64,000 nt of DNA from Paenibacillus sp. JCM 10914 (GCF_001315105.1 NZ_BAZR01000006.1:183760-247759), one strand, 5' to 3'. Positions 52,279-61,886 are shown, counted from the first letter of the stretch. Notes: generated by a model from the letters alone, not told the origin. Translations and numbers: made by a program.

Positions 52279-53184
52279 ATGAATCGTCCGCAAAGTGTCG
52301 TACCTGACGCTATTGCATTTACGAATGCTGCATTTCCTTTTACCGCGTCAACCACGCACGGAATCTTTGCAGGCGCTCAACGTCTGCACTGGCATCATGC
52401 GCTGGAACTGAACTATATTCGCGGCGGTACGGGTTTTATTTTGATCAACGGTATGAAGCTGCCCTTCGAGCAGGGGGATATTATTTTTATCAATAGCAAT
52501 GATCTGCACCGGGCCTACGAGACAGAGGATTTGGTGATGGATGTGTTGATGTTCGAGCCTTCGCTGCTCGCCATCGATCTGAAATTCGATCCGGATCTGA
52601 TGGCACCGTTTCGTATGCTGGACAAGGTGGACAAGCGGTCGCCTGTTCATGCAGAATTGTCGGGCTTGTTGCAGCGGATGATGGATGAGAACGAATCCGG
52701 GGGAACGGCTTATATGAGTCTGATTCGCTCTGATCTGATTCGGTTCTTAAGCCTATCGAACCGTCATCTGTCAGCACCCATGCAAGAGAATAAACCGATC
52801 AAAGGGCGTGGCATGCACGCACTAAAGGAAGTGCTCCGAACGATGGAGCTTCATGTCGATTATGCCTGGACGCTACAGGAACTGTCGGATCTGACGCACC
52901 TAAGTCCTTCCCGGTTCAGCGCGCTGTTCCAACAAGCGGTCGGAACCTCCCCGCATCATTATCTGATCCAGCTCCGTCTCACGCAAGCGGTACATCTTCT
53001 GGAGACTACGGACCATAAGATTATCGATATTGCCGAGAGCTGCGGGTTCCGTAACCTATCCAACTTCAATCGGCTGTTTAAGCAGCATGTCGGTGCATCG
53101 CCAAGCGAAATCCGGGAACGCGCGAATGCAGGCCGTCCAAGCATCATCTCCTCGAAGAGTGTTAACCCATTCGATAAACAGTAA
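52279..53184 (+). CDS. AraC family regulator
   Basis: 301 residues. An N-terminal cupin-like sensor (LHWHHALELNYIRGGTGFI, GDIIFINSNDLHRAY) is joined to two C-terminal HTH motifs (TLQELSDLTHLSPSRFSALF and IIDIAESCGFRNLSNFNRLF). It precedes a sugar kinase and a GH4 glycosidase on the same strand by about 110 bases and probably activates them. GGAGGTGCC lies before the ATG. Confidence 0.9.
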   Translation: MNRPQSVVPDAIAFTNAAFPFTASTTHGIFAGAQRLHWHHALELNYIRGGTGFILINGMKLPFEQGDIIFINSNDLHRAYETEDLVMDVLMFEPSLLAIDLKFDPDLMAPFRMLDKVDKRSPVHAELSGLLQRMMDENESGGTAYMSLIRSDLIRFLSLSNRHLSAPMQENKPIKGRGMHALKEVLRTMELHVDYAWTLQELSDLTHLSPSRFSALFQQAVGTSPHHYLIQLRLTQAVHLLETTDHKIIDIAESCGFRNLSNFNRLFKQHVGASPSEIRERANAGRPSIISSKSVNPFDKQ

Positions 53185-53292
53185 GATAGTATCACTCCAT
53201 GATCGTATAACAGTAGAGAGACTTCACGGTAAGCGGTATCTTAAACCTATACCACCATTACGCGCCATGATCGGCGGGCAGGAGTGAAGTCC

Positions 53293-54276
53293 ATGAGTTT
53301 GTATCTAGGTGTGGATGCCGGCGGGAGCAAGACGCATGCTGTCATCTGTGATGAACAAGGGAATATAAGAGGTAAAGGGGCTTCAGGCAACGGGAATCAT
53401 CAGATTCATCTGGAACACGCCGCCCGTAACATAGAGGAAGCGTGCAACGCGGCGCTTCAACAAGCAGGAGTCGTTAAAGAAGATATTACGTATGCTTACT
53501 TCGGGTTAGCCGGAGCAGACCGCGAGGCAGATTATGAGATTCTGCGTCCCATGATCAAGGGTCTTGGTTACCCAAGGCATGATATCGCATGCGATACGAT
53601 CATCGGTATGAGAGCAGGCACAAGCAGGCCGTATGGCGCAGCCTTGATCTGTGGTACCGGCTTTAACAGCGCGGCTCGCAATCAGGCTGGGGAAGAACTG
53701 CAATACGGCGGTTTTGGGTTTTTGTACGGAGACGGGCATGCCGGCGGTTCCGGATTTGCCACGCTCGCTTTCCGAGCGGTCATTCGGGCATGGGATGAGC
53801 GTGGACCAGCCACGCTGCTCACATCGCTAGTATTGGAGCAGATGGGCTACTCCGAAGTAGAGCCGATGTATGAGGACGTGTTGTACGGCAAGATTTCGGT
53901 CCCCCCTACCTTGGTTAAGACATTATTCCAAGCCGCAGAAGCGGGAGACGAGGTAGCGACCCGTATTCTGGAGATCGAAGGGGAGGAGCTTGCGAATGCC
54001 GTGTGTACGCTGATCCGTCGCCTGGATATGTCTACGGATGCGTTCGATATCGTCTACATCGGCAGCGTGCTTAACCGACCGAACAGCTCGATCCTCACGG
54101 ATGCCATCGAACGGGTCGTTGCGGTTCAGGCTCCACAAGCTACCTGCGTGAAACTGACGTCCGACCCTGTCTCTGGGGCACTTCTATGTGCCATGGACAT
54201 GGACGGGGCTGCGATTGATCCGGATACCGAAGCGAAACTAAAGGCATTTACATTCGAAGAGGTAACGGCATCTTAA
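53293..54276 (+). CDS. BadF/BadG-type sugar kinase (N-acetylglucosamine kinase-like)
   Basis: 327 residues from the ATG at 53293, eight bases after GGAG; a GTG at 53284 is open but overlaps that site. The ASKHA phosphate-1 motif is LGVDAGGSKTHAV; phosphate-2 is ALICGTGFNSAA, and GGFGFLYGDGHAGGSGFA is typical of eukaryote-like GlcNAc kinases and related enzymes. It would phosphorylate an amino sugar or glucose. The GH4 gene follows by about 65 bases, so the pair may split a phosphorylated disaccharide and salvage the free sugar. Confidence 0.88.
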   Translation: MSLYLGVDAGGSKTHAVICDEQGNIRGKGASGNGNHQIHLEHAARNIEEACNAALQQAGVVKEDITYAYFGLAGADREADYEILRPMIKGLGYPRHDIACDTIIGMRAGTSRPYGAALICGTGFNSAARNQAGEELQYGGFGFLYGDGHAGGSGFATLAFRAVIRAWDERGPATLLTSLVLEQMGYSEVEPMYEDVLYGKISVPPTLVKTLFQAAEAGDEVATRILEIEGEELANAVCTLIRRLDMSTDAFDIVYIGSVLNRPNSSILTDAIERVVAVQAPQATCVKLTSDPVSGALLCAMDMDGAAIDPDTEAKLKAFTFEEVTAS

Positions 54277-54341
54277 TTGAGTATTCGGCATTCATCATGG
54301 ATAGATCAACGGTCTAATATCATATCTTGGAGGCGATTAAC

Positions 54342-55658
54342 GTGACAACAGGTTTGAAAATAGCAGTCATCGGAGGAGGTTCCTCCTATACACCGGAAAT
54401 AGTCGAAGGGTTCATCCGTAATTATGACCAGATGCCGATTCGCGAGCTCTGGTTCGTCGATATCGAAGAAGGCAAGCATAAACTGGAGATCGTAGGGAAC
54501 CTGGCGAAGCGGATGGTGAAGGAATCCGGTCTTCCGATCGAGGTGCATCTGACGCTGAATCGCCGTGAAGCGATCGCTGGCGCTGATTTTGTAACGACGC
54601 AGATGCGCGTCGGTTTGCTCGCAGCGCGTAAACAGGATGAACATATTCCGATTACGCACGGCGTAATTGGACAAGAAACAACGGGTCCAGGCGGCATGTT
54701 GAAAGCATTGCGGACCGTTCCGGTCATTCTCGATATCTGCCGTGATATCGAAGAACTTGCGCCGAATGCCTGGATGCTGAACTTTACGAACCCGGCTGGG
54801 ATCGTAACGGAGGCGGTAGCCAAGCATAGCAAGGTGAAGTCCGTGGGGCTGTGTAACTCACCGATCAACTTTCAGAAGTTCCTTGCTGCGGAATACGGCG
54901 TGTCGGAGAAAGACGTGCTGGCCGAATTCGTGGGCATCAACCATCTGCACTGGGTGACCTCGGCAATCGTGAACGGGGAAGAGAAAATGCCGGAGTTGCT
55001 CGATGGAGGTAAATCCTACACGGCGAAAAACGTGCCGACGTTTGGCTGGGATGCGGATTTCATTCGTTCGCTTCAAGCGATTCCAACCTATTACCTCAAA
55101 TATTTCTATATGACCGATACGATGTTCGCGGACATGAAAGCTTCATTGGAGAAGGACGGAACCCGCGCGGACGTTGTTAGCCGCGTAGAAGAAGAGCTGT
55201 TCGAGCTCTATAAGGATGAGAATCTGGCCGTTAAGCCGAAGCAATTGGAACAGCGCGGTGGCGCATACTATTCCGAGGCTGCGGTGAATTTGATGACGTC
55301 CATCTATAACGATCGGCACGATATTCAGACGCTGAACGTTTCCAACGGCAATGTCTATGACTTCTTGCCGTCCGATGCCAGCATCGAGATCAATTGCGTG
55401 GTGACAGGCCAAGGACCGATTCCACTCGTGCCGCAAAACGTACCTTCCCATGTTAAAGGCTTGATGCACGCGGTGAAAGTATATGAGCAGCTTACCATCG
55501 AGGCGGCAATTACCGGTGACCGGGGCATCGCACTGCAGGCGCTGGTGCATCATCCGCTCGTGCCTTCGGTAGACGTAGCGAAGCAGCTGCTGGATGAGAT
55601 GCTGGAGGCAAACAAGAAATACTTGCCCAATTTCTTCAAAGCTGAGGTTGTGCAATAA
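54342..55658 (+). CDS. GH4 family 6-phospho-beta-glucosidase-like enzyme
   Basis: 438 residues from the GTG at 54342, eight bases after GGAGG. NAD-binding GGGSSYTPEIVEGF, the GH4 segment GQETTGPGGMLKALRT, metal-ligand Cys in LCNSPIN and His in GINHLHW are all present. GH4 enzymes use NAD+ and Mn2+ and act on 6-phospho-disaccharides. The sequence falls with LicH/ChbF (cellobiose-6-P or chitobiose-6-P). The adjacent GlcNAc-kinase-like gene favours a chitobiose-type substrate, but no PTS genes are in the window. Confidence 0.9.
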   Translation: MTTGLKIAVIGGGSSYTPEIVEGFIRNYDQMPIRELWFVDIEEGKHKLEIVGNLAKRMVKESGLPIEVHLTLNRREAIAGADFVTTQMRVGLLAARKQDEHIPITHGVIGQETTGPGGMLKALRTVPVILDICRDIEELAPNAWMLNFTNPAGIVTEAVAKHSKVKSVGLCNSPINFQKFLAAEYGVSEKDVLAEFVGINHLHWVTSAIVNGEEKMPELLDGGKSYTAKNVPTFGWDADFIRSLQAIPTYYLKYFYMTDTMFADMKASLEKDGTRADVVSRVEEELFELYKDENLAVKPKQLEQRGGAYYSEAAVNLMTSIYNDRHDIQTLNVSNGNVYDFLPSDASIEINCVVTGQGPIPLVPQNVPSHVKGLMHAVKVYEQLTIEAAITGDRGIALQALVHHPLVPSVDVAKQLLDEMLEANKKYLPNFFKAEVVQ

Positions 55659-55683
55659 GCCGAAACAATGAAACAAAGTCTTG

Positions 55684-55730
55684 AAAAGCCCAAGAACCTG
55701 ATTAGCCAAGGTTCTTGGGCTTTTTTTGCG
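55684..55730 (+). terminator. Terminator of the GH4 gene
   Basis: AAAGCCCAAGAACC pairs with GGTTCTTGGGCTTT, followed by seven T. Confidence 0.9.
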
Positions 55731-55754
55731 TAATTTCAAAGGAGAGTTTATTCC

Positions 55755-55781
55755 TGTCACATTCCGTACCTCTTCCCCGTC
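55755..55781 (+). promoter_or_regulatory. ECF41-type promoter
   Basis: TGTCACA (55755-55761), exactly 16 bases, CGTC (55778-55781). This is the published ECF41 promoter signature, placed directly upstream of an oxidoreductase-ECF41 pair. Confidence 0.88.
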
Positions 55782-55813
55782 ATACCCGTATACCACGAAA
55801 GGGGACGATTCGA

Positions 55814-57115
55814 ATGCATAACGATCGAGTAGTAGTCGTTGGAGGCGGGATTGCGGGTTTGACCGCGGCGATTTATGCGGCAAAAGCGGGCAAACAGACC
55901 ATTCTATTAGAGAAGCAGGAGCGATTAGGTGGGAGAGCCATAACCAATCAAAAGAAAGGAGCTTACTTCAATTTGGGCGGTCGTGCCCTGTATCATGGGG
56001 ATGCGAGAGCCACATTCGAGGAACTGGGAATGCGTTTGCAGGGAAGTCAGCCTTCCATCGACGCCTATGGTATCTGGAAAGGGAACCTGCACGTGATGCC
56101 GATGGGGATAGGGTCCTTGTTCTCTACCCCTCTACTATCGTGGAAAGGCAAAATAGAGCTTGGCGCATGGCTGGCTAGATTCGGCAAGCTGGATACCCAT
56201 CTATACGACAGAATAAGTCTTCGGGAGTGGATTGAGGGCAATGTACATGATCCGATGGTCCGTCACTTGTTCTATTCCTTACTGCGTACGGCCAGTTATG
56301 TCGCAGCTCCGGATTTACTGGCTGCAGGTCCCGTATTGGAACAACTCAAACGTTCGCTTAAAGGAGTCCTCTATCTGGATCGGGGCTGGGGGGCGATGGT
56401 CGAGGAATTAAGAGGAATCGCATTAGAATATGGCGTTGAGATGGTTACGAAGCAGAAAGCGGTCGCCATTGTTCATGAGAAAGGCGTTGTCCAGCATGTG
56501 TTATGTGAAGACGGGACACAATTTCAAGCCGGGCATATCATCGCTGCCACACCGCCTGCCATTACGTATCAGTTAGTCCCCGGCGCAGAATCGACGTCGC
56601 TCCGCAACTGGCGGGAACAGGCAGTCGAAATTACAGCAGCTTGCCTGGATGTTGCCTTAAGGCGCCTCCCTAAACCGAAGCAGCAATTTGTATACGGGAT
56701 TGATCAGCCTGTATTTCTTAGTAATCAATCCCGTGCGGCCCATCTGAGTGACTATGGCGATCAAGTGGTCTCGCTGATTAAATACCACGGAAGAAATAAA
56801 GACCCGAAGAAAGATCTGCAGGATCTGGAGCAGACGCTGGACATCGTGCAACCGGGCTGGCGAGATCAATTGGTCGAGAAGCAATATCTGCCGAATATGA
56901 CGGTCAGCCATGATTTCATGCATATGCATCGTATGGTCAACCCCGGTCCAGCCGTGCCGGAAATAGCCGGACTGTACGTAGCGGGAGATTGGGTCACGCA
57001 TGGCGAATTATTAGTAGACGCTTCAACGGCAAGCGCCAAGCGTGCCGTACAATCACTGCTCTTGCAAGGGGGCGCTGAGAGGAGTTCCTATGACCAGCAC
57101 CGAATCACTGTATAA
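55814..57115 (+). CDS. FAD-dependent amine-oxidase/phytoene-desaturase-like protein (ECF41 partner)
   Basis: 433 residues from the ATG at 55814, with GAAAGGGG upstream. The FAD motif VVGGGIAGLTAAIYAAKAG is followed by ERLGGRA, and the C-terminal AGDWVTHGELLVDASTASA closes the FAD site. The family includes phytoene desaturases and protoporphyrinogen oxidases, but the closest role is unknown. It overlaps the ECF41 sigma gene by 26 bases and has an ECF41-type promoter. In known ECF41 systems the single target is such a neighbouring oxidoreductase, decarboxylase or epimerase. Confidence 0.87.
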   Translation: MHNDRVVVVGGGIAGLTAAIYAAKAGKQTILLEKQERLGGRAITNQKKGAYFNLGGRALYHGDARATFEELGMRLQGSQPSIDAYGIWKGNLHVMPMGIGSLFSTPLLSWKGKIELGAWLARFGKLDTHLYDRISLREWIEGNVHDPMVRHLFYSLLRTASYVAAPDLLAAGPVLEQLKRSLKGVLYLDRGWGAMVEELRGIALEYGVEMVTKQKAVAIVHEKGVVQHVLCEDGTQFQAGHIIAATPPAITYQLVPGAESTSLRNWREQAVEITAACLDVALRRLPKPKQQFVYGIDQPVFLSNQSRAAHLSDYGDQVVSLIKYHGRNKDPKKDLQDLEQTLDIVQPGWRDQLVEKQYLPNMTVSHDFMHMHRMVNPGPAVPEIAGLYVAGDWVTHGELLVDASTASAKRAVQSLLLQGGAERSSYDQHRITV

Positions 57116-57962
57116 AATGTACCGTTCCCCGCTATTCTCGCTAGCCTATCGGATGACGGGGAGCGTGATGGATGCGGAGGATATCGTGCAGGAGGCCTTT
57201 CTCCGTTACAGCCAGTTGGAGGATCGCGCATCCATTCGCAATGAACGAGCGTTTCTGTATAAAATCGTGACCAACCGTTGCCTGGACTTACTGCGCTCAT
57301 CGGCCAAGAAGCGGGAGTTGTACGTCGGTCCCTGGCTCCCCGAGCCTTTGATCGAGAACGAAAGAGCAGAAATGGATCCTTCCGATCTGTATGTACAGCA
57401 GGAAACCATCTCAACGGCTTATCTGCTCATGCTGCAGCAACTGAATGCCTTAGAGCGGGCTATTTTTCTACTTCGGGAGATCTTTGGGTATTCGTATGAC
57501 GAGATTGCAGATATGCTGGGGAAGAGCAGTGCCAACTGTCGTCAGATCTATCACCGCGTCCATAAGAGCTTTCACCATAACCCGGAGGAGGTGCCATCCA
57601 TCTCCATTGCGGATGAATTAGTGACTTCGTTCGTTCATTCCCTCATGCAAGGCAATACGAACAAGCTGCTGGAATTGCTTAGCGAGAATGTGGTGTTTTA
57701 TTCCGACGGTGGCGGCAAGGTCAGAGCGGCACAAGTTCCTGTTGCTGGTGCCCTGGCGGTGATTAAGCTACATCAGAATCTGCTTAAGATGTATGAAGGT
57801 CAATATGAGTTGATCCATACCACGGTTAATGGTTTACCGGGCATTCGGCTGCTGTTTGAAGATGGCGGGCAGTATATTTATTCCTTTGCGTTTGCTAATG
57901 ATAAGATTGTGAATGTCTATAGCGTAGCTAATCCGGATAAGCTGCGACATGTAACGACATAA
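57090..57962 (+). CDS. ECF41-family sigma factor (SigJ-like) with SnoaL-like C-terminal domain
   Basis: 290 residues from the ATG at 57090, after GAGAGGAG. Sigma region 2 is at about 8-70 (AEDIVQEAFLRY) and region 4 at 105-160 (FGYSYDEIADML). The three hallmarks of ECF41 are present: WLPEPL (82-87), DGGGK (206-210) and NPDKL (281-285). The C-terminal SnoaL-like domain regulates the sigma factor in place of an anti-sigma factor. It is cotranscribed with the FAD enzyme and should drive its own promoter at 55755. Confidence 0.93.
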   Translation: MTSTESLYKMYRSPLFSLAYRMTGSVMDAEDIVQEAFLRYSQLEDRASIRNERAFLYKIVTNRCLDLLRSSAKKRELYVGPWLPEPLIENERAEMDPSDLYVQQETISTAYLLMLQQLNALERAIFLLREIFGYSYDEIADMLGKSSANCRQIYHRVHKSFHHNPEEVPSISIADELVTSFVHSLMQGNTNKLLELLSENVVFYSDGGGKVRAAQVPVAGALAVIKLHQNLLKMYEGQYELIHTTVNGLPGIRLLFEDGGQYIYSFAFANDKIVNVYSVANPDKLRHVTT

Positions 57963-57980
57963 GTTTATAGGTTTCATCCC

Positions 57981-58017
57981 AAACGGGTCTTAGTTTTCTT
58001 GCTAAGGCTCGTTTTTT
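57981..58017 (+). terminator. Terminator of the ECF41 operon
   Basis: AACGGGTCTTAG pairs with CTAAGGCTCGTT (imperfect), followed by six T. Confidence 0.75.
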
Positions 58018-58066
58018 ACTGATGCGGACAGACTTGTTGTTAGTTAATCTCACATAGATAAAAGTG

Positions 58067-58080
58067 TGGTAGCGCTATCA
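58067..58080 (+). promoter_or_regulatory. cre-like/LacI-type palindrome
   Basis: TGGTAGCGCTATCA fits the cre consensus with one deviation and is itself nearly palindromic. It lies about 70 bases upstream of the ABC operon promoter. Confidence 0.5.
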
Positions 58081-58148
58081 ACTGACATATAAATTAGGGG
58101 AACAGATAGAGAACGATAAGAAAACGCTACCATTCAAAAAGAAATGTA

Positions 58149-58192
58149 TTGACGAGTTAAAAAGCACTTAATTATAATACAGGTATGATACC
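58149..58192 (+). promoter_or_regulatory. Promoter and operator-like repeat of the second ABC operon
   Basis: TTGACG (58149-58154), 18 bases, TATAAT (58173-58178). GGTATGATACC (58182-58192) is a palindrome at the expected start site and may bind a repressor. Confidence 0.65.
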
Positions 58193-58330
58193 AATATCGT
58201 TAATTGTGTTAATTTAAATGACATATGGCAATGGGAGGAGGACTACCTAGCTATACCATGAGATCGACTGTATATAGAATGGCTAACAAGTGTGGTTATT
58301 TGAAAAATCTCTGGGGAGGTCTTATCCACC

Positions 58331-59947
58331 GTGAAACCAAAAATGCGTATTTCAATGGTCGTGCTTCTCGCGTTTGCCCTAATCCTGAGCGCCTGTGCCA
58401 ACGGCAGCAATACAACAACACCTGAGAATAACAGTAAGGGTCAGCCCGAAACGAAAAATATATCGTCTGAGGGTTCAGAATTAGCGCCTGTGAAGCTTCG
58501 CTGGTTCGTCCAATCTACAGCGAATGCAGTACTTCCCAAGGGCGATGCCGATTTTGTGAAAAAGGCAATTGAAGAGAAATTCAATGTGGAGTTGAACCTC
58601 GAGTATATGCCGATCGGCGGTGACTACGACAACAAGCTGAACCTGATGCTGTCTTCTGGCGATCTTCCGGACTTCTTCACATCGACCGGGCTCGCAGCCC
58701 AGAAATACGTCACGGACGGTATCGCCGCGGATATGACGGAATATGTGACGCAAGAGAAGATGCCGAACTATTTTCAATGGATCAGCCCGATTGAATTAGA
58801 GCGCTATGCCGTTAGCGGGAAGTTCGCCCGTGCGCCGGTCGTGTTCTCCAAGAAGCTGTACCGCGCTTATTATGTGCGGCAGGACTGGTTAGATAAGCTG
58901 AACCTGAAAGTGCCGACAAACCAGGATGAGATGCTCGAAGTGATGCGCGCTTTTACGAATAATGATCCAGACGGTAATGGAGTTAAAGATACGTACGGCA
59001 TGTCCGCTGTGGGCGGCGGAAGCGGGTTGTCTTTCGATTTCCCGCAGTGGATCGAGAATGGGTTATACAGCGCATTGATTGTTCGTGACAATGAGTTCGT
59101 GGACGCTCAGAGTGATCCAGCCATTCAGAACGTCTTGCAAGGTGTGAAGGATATGATGAACGAGGGCATTATCGATCCCGATTGGTTCCTGATGAAAGGG
59201 ACGGAGCATCATGACAAAGCGATCGGCGGCAAGGTAGGCATCGTTGCGGGTGACGGGATGACATTTGCATTCGACAGCGACCCGGCGAGTTTGCAGAATC
59301 GGACAAAGGCCATCAATCCAAACGCCGAGTGGACGCCGTTCCACCCTTACGCAAAGGATGGAGTCTGGACGGAGCCGCTCCCGAGCACTGCGTTCATGTT
59401 TTCCGTCGATACGGCCAAGAAGAATCCGGAGAAGGTCGAACGCATGGTGCAGATCATCGATTGGATGACAAGCGAGGAAGGCTTCCTCTTGATTAACTAC
59501 GGTCAGGAAGGCAAGCATTATTCCAAGTCAGGCAGCACGATAACGCTGACACAAGAGAACATAAACAATTACGAGAATGACATCATCAATCAAGGGAATT
59601 TCCTTGGCGTATATAAACAGTTCATGTATTCTAACAACCCGGATCCGACCGTGATCGGATTGGAACTGGTTGATGAGCGTCTGACAGATCGGGATAAAGG
59701 GATTTTGGAAGAAATCCTGACGTATAGGCTGCAGCCGTCCATCGGCACGAACGTTGCCGCTCCGGAAGGCTTCAATCTGGCTGATTTCCGTAAGGTTATG
59801 AAGGAATACCATGTGAAGATCTTGTTCGACGAGCCGGATGCTTCCAACTGGCCGAAGTATCGAGAAGACCTGATGACCAATTATGGCGGCCAGAAGATGC
59901 TGGATGCTTATACCGAGCAAGTGAAGGCAGTTGGCATCATCAAGTAA
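58331..59947 (+). CDS. Sugar ABC transporter substrate-binding lipoprotein
   Basis: 538 residues from GTG with GGGGAGG upstream. The signal peptide ends in lipobox LSAC (Cys about 21), followed by a Ser/Thr/Asn-rich linker. The mature part is a large type of extracellular solute-binding protein (LipO/YtcQ group; TNNDPDGNGVKDTYGMS is a shared segment). It delivers an oligosaccharide to the permeases downstream. The nearby mannonate genes hint at a uronate-containing substrate, but the link is only proximity. Confidence 0.92.
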   Translation: MKPKMRISMVVLLAFALILSACANGSNTTTPENNSKGQPETKNISSEGSELAPVKLRWFVQSTANAVLPKGDADFVKKAIEEKFNVELNLEYMPIGGDYDNKLNLMLSSGDLPDFFTSTGLAAQKYVTDGIAADMTEYVTQEKMPNYFQWISPIELERYAVSGKFARAPVVFSKKLYRAYYVRQDWLDKLNLKVPTNQDEMLEVMRAFTNNDPDGNGVKDTYGMSAVGGGSGLSFDFPQWIENGLYSALIVRDNEFVDAQSDPAIQNVLQGVKDMMNEGIIDPDWFLMKGTEHHDKAIGGKVGIVAGDGMTFAFDSDPASLQNRTKAINPNAEWTPFHPYAKDGVWTEPLPSTAFMFSVDTAKKNPEKVERMVQIIDWMTSEEGFLLINYGQEGKHYSKSGSTITLTQENINNYENDIINQGNFLGVYKQFMYSNNPDPTVIGLELVDERLTDRDKGILEEILTYRLQPSIGTNVAAPEGFNLADFRKVMKEYHVKILFDEPDASNWPKYREDLMTNYGGQKMLDAYTEQVKAVGIIK

Positions 59948-59957
59948 CGCATTCACC

Positions 59958-60003
59958 TTCCGTATACGCCGGGGCTTCGCATGAAGCCTCAGCCGTGTAC
60001 GGT
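59958..60003 (+). terminator. Intercistronic hairpin in the second ABC operon
   Basis: CCGTATACG and CGTGTACGG pair, with an inner CTTC/GAAG stem. It lies between the binding protein and the first permease, as in the other ABC operon, and probably lowers downstream expression. Confidence 0.55.
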
Positions 60004-60026
60004 TTGCACTCGAAAGGGGAGTAGGG

Positions 60027-60983
60027 ATGAAGAATAATCCAGCCATAGGTGAATCCTTAGCCCGCCCGGTTCCGTTCAGAATCCGGTTTGGAAAGGCGTT
60101 GGTCCGCTACAAATGGTTCTATCTGATCATGCTGCCGGGCTTGCTTTACTATTTGATTTATCACTATACTCCCATGTTCGGATTAATTCTGGCTTTCAAG
60201 GATTACAATTTGCGGGAAGGCATATTTGGAAGCGAATGGGTAGGCTTTAAACATTTTGAGATTATTTTCAATTCGCCTGGCTTTTATGATCTTATTCGCA
60301 ACACCGTCGTGATCAGCTTCTACCGGATTATTTTCGGCATGCTGCCGGACGTCGTACTCGCCCTGATGCTTAACGAGGTTCGGAAGCTGTGGTTTAAGAA
60401 GTTCATTCAAACCGTTACATACGGTCCTTATTTTCTCTCCTGGGTCATTGTATATGGACTCGTGTTTGCCTTTCTTGCGGAGAATTCGGGTATCGTCAAC
60501 TACTTTATCCGCGAATGGGGCGGTACGCCCGTCAATTTCCTGGCCAGCAATGAATATTTCCGTCCGATCATTGTGTTTACGGATATTTGGAAGACTACGG
60601 GCTTTGGGGCGATTATCTATCTAGCAGCTATGGCATCCATTAATAGCGAGCTGTATGAAGCGTCCGTCGTGGATGGCGCGAGCCGCTGGCGCCAATTGTG
60701 GCATATCACCCTGCCGGGGATACGCGATGTCTTTATTCTGCTGCTCATCCTGCGCATCGGAAATATCATGGACGCCGGTTTTGAGCAGATTTTTATCTTC
60801 CTGAATGCCCGCGTCTTTGAGGTCGGCGATATTATCGATACCTGGGTATTTCGGCGGGGGCTGGAGGAGCTGGAATTCAGCATTGCGGCAGCAACGAATC
60901 TGTTCAAGTCCGTCATTGGGCTCGTGCTTGTGATCGGCGCTAATCGATTGGCCAAAAAATTCGGCGGATCGGGAATCTGGTAG
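60027..60983 (+). CDS. Sugar ABC transporter permease (LplB type)
   Basis: 318 residues with six helices. The EAA loop reads YEASVVDGASRWRQLWHITLP. GAAAGGGGAG lies upstream. It pairs with the next permease, 12 bases downstream. As in the first ABC operon, no ATPase gene is present, so a shared MsmX-type ATPase is the likely partner. Confidence 0.93.
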   Translation: MKNNPAIGESLARPVPFRIRFGKALVRYKWFYLIMLPGLLYYLIYHYTPMFGLILAFKDYNLREGIFGSEWVGFKHFEIIFNSPGFYDLIRNTVVISFYRIIFGMLPDVVLALMLNEVRKLWFKKFIQTVTYGPYFLSWVIVYGLVFAFLAENSGIVNYFIREWGGTPVNFLASNEYFRPIIVFTDIWKTTGFGAIIYLAAMASINSELYEASVVDGASRWRQLWHITLPGIRDVFILLLILRIGNIMDAGFEQIFIFLNARVFEVGDIIDTWVFRRGLEELEFSIAAATNLFKSVIGLVLVIGANRLAKKFGGSGIW

Positions 60984-60995
60984 GAGGTTTCGCTT

Positions 60996-61886
60996 ATGTC
61001 CCACAACTTGTATAAGTCAAAGATGGACCGGGTGATCGACGGTGTCATCTATACTCTGCTGACTTTGTTCGGGCTATTAACGATGTTCCCGTTATATTAC
61101 GTGTTTATCGTGTCGATCACACCATATTCGGAAGTGTTGGCCAATGGTGGATTCGTGCTGCTACCTTCAAAGTTTACGTTCGATGCTTTCAGTGCGATTT
61201 TCTCTAGTGAAACGGTACCGCGGGCCTTGCAGATCAGTATATTCGTTACCGTAGTCGGCACGTTTCTTAATCTGTTGGTGACCACGCTGCTCGCTTACTC
61301 CTTGTCCAAAAAACACATCCCCGGGCGCAACCAGGTGCTGATGGCCATCGTGTTCACGATGCTGTTCTCTGGCGGAATGATCCCGCTGTACCTGATCGTG
61401 AAGGAAACCGGACTGATGAATACGGTATGGGCTTTAATTATTCCGGGGCTGGTATCCTCGTTCAATTTATTGATTATGAAGACGTATTTCGAGAACTTGC
61501 CGGCTGAAATCGAAGAGGCTGCGAAGGTGGATGGCTGCGGGGATATCATGACGATCTGGAGAATTGTCCTTCCATTGTCTGCTCCGATCATGGCTACGAT
61601 CGGCCTGTTCTATGGCGTGAATCACTGGAATTCTTATTTTCCGGGCGTGATGTATTTGCGCGATAGCTCGCTTTATCCGCTCCAGGTGGTGCTGCGCAAT
61701 ATGATTCAGACCCCGAATGTGAGCCAGGAACTATCCATTACCAATCCGGCGCTGCTCGCAACCCTTCCGCCGGAGACGGTTAAGATGGCAACGGTGGTGG
61801 TCGCCACGCTGCCGATGCTGATAATCTATCCGTTCTTGCAGCGTTATTTCGTAAAAGGAATGCTGCTTGGCGCAGTCAAAGGTTAG
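60996..61886 (+). CDS. Sugar ABC transporter permease (YtcP/LplC type)
   Basis: 296 residues with six helices, EAA loop IEEAAKVDGCGDIMTIWRIV and the family C-terminus RYFVKGMLLGAVKG. TAGGAGG lies upstream. It is the last gene of the second ABC operon. Beyond it is a 608-base gap rich in hairpins. Confidence 0.93.
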   Translation: MSHNLYKSKMDRVIDGVIYTLLTLFGLLTMFPLYYVFIVSITPYSEVLANGGFVLLPSKFTFDAFSAIFSSETVPRALQISIFVTVVGTFLNLLVTTLLAYSLSKKHIPGRNQVLMAIVFTMLFSGGMIPLYLIVKETGLMNTVWALIIPGLVSSFNLLIMKTYFENLPAEIEEAAKVDGCGDIMTIWRIVLPLSAPIMATIGLFYGVNHWNSYFPGVMYLRDSSLYPLQVVLRNMIQTPNVSQELSITNPALLATLPPETVKMATVVVATLPMLIIYPFLQRYFVKGMLLGAVKG

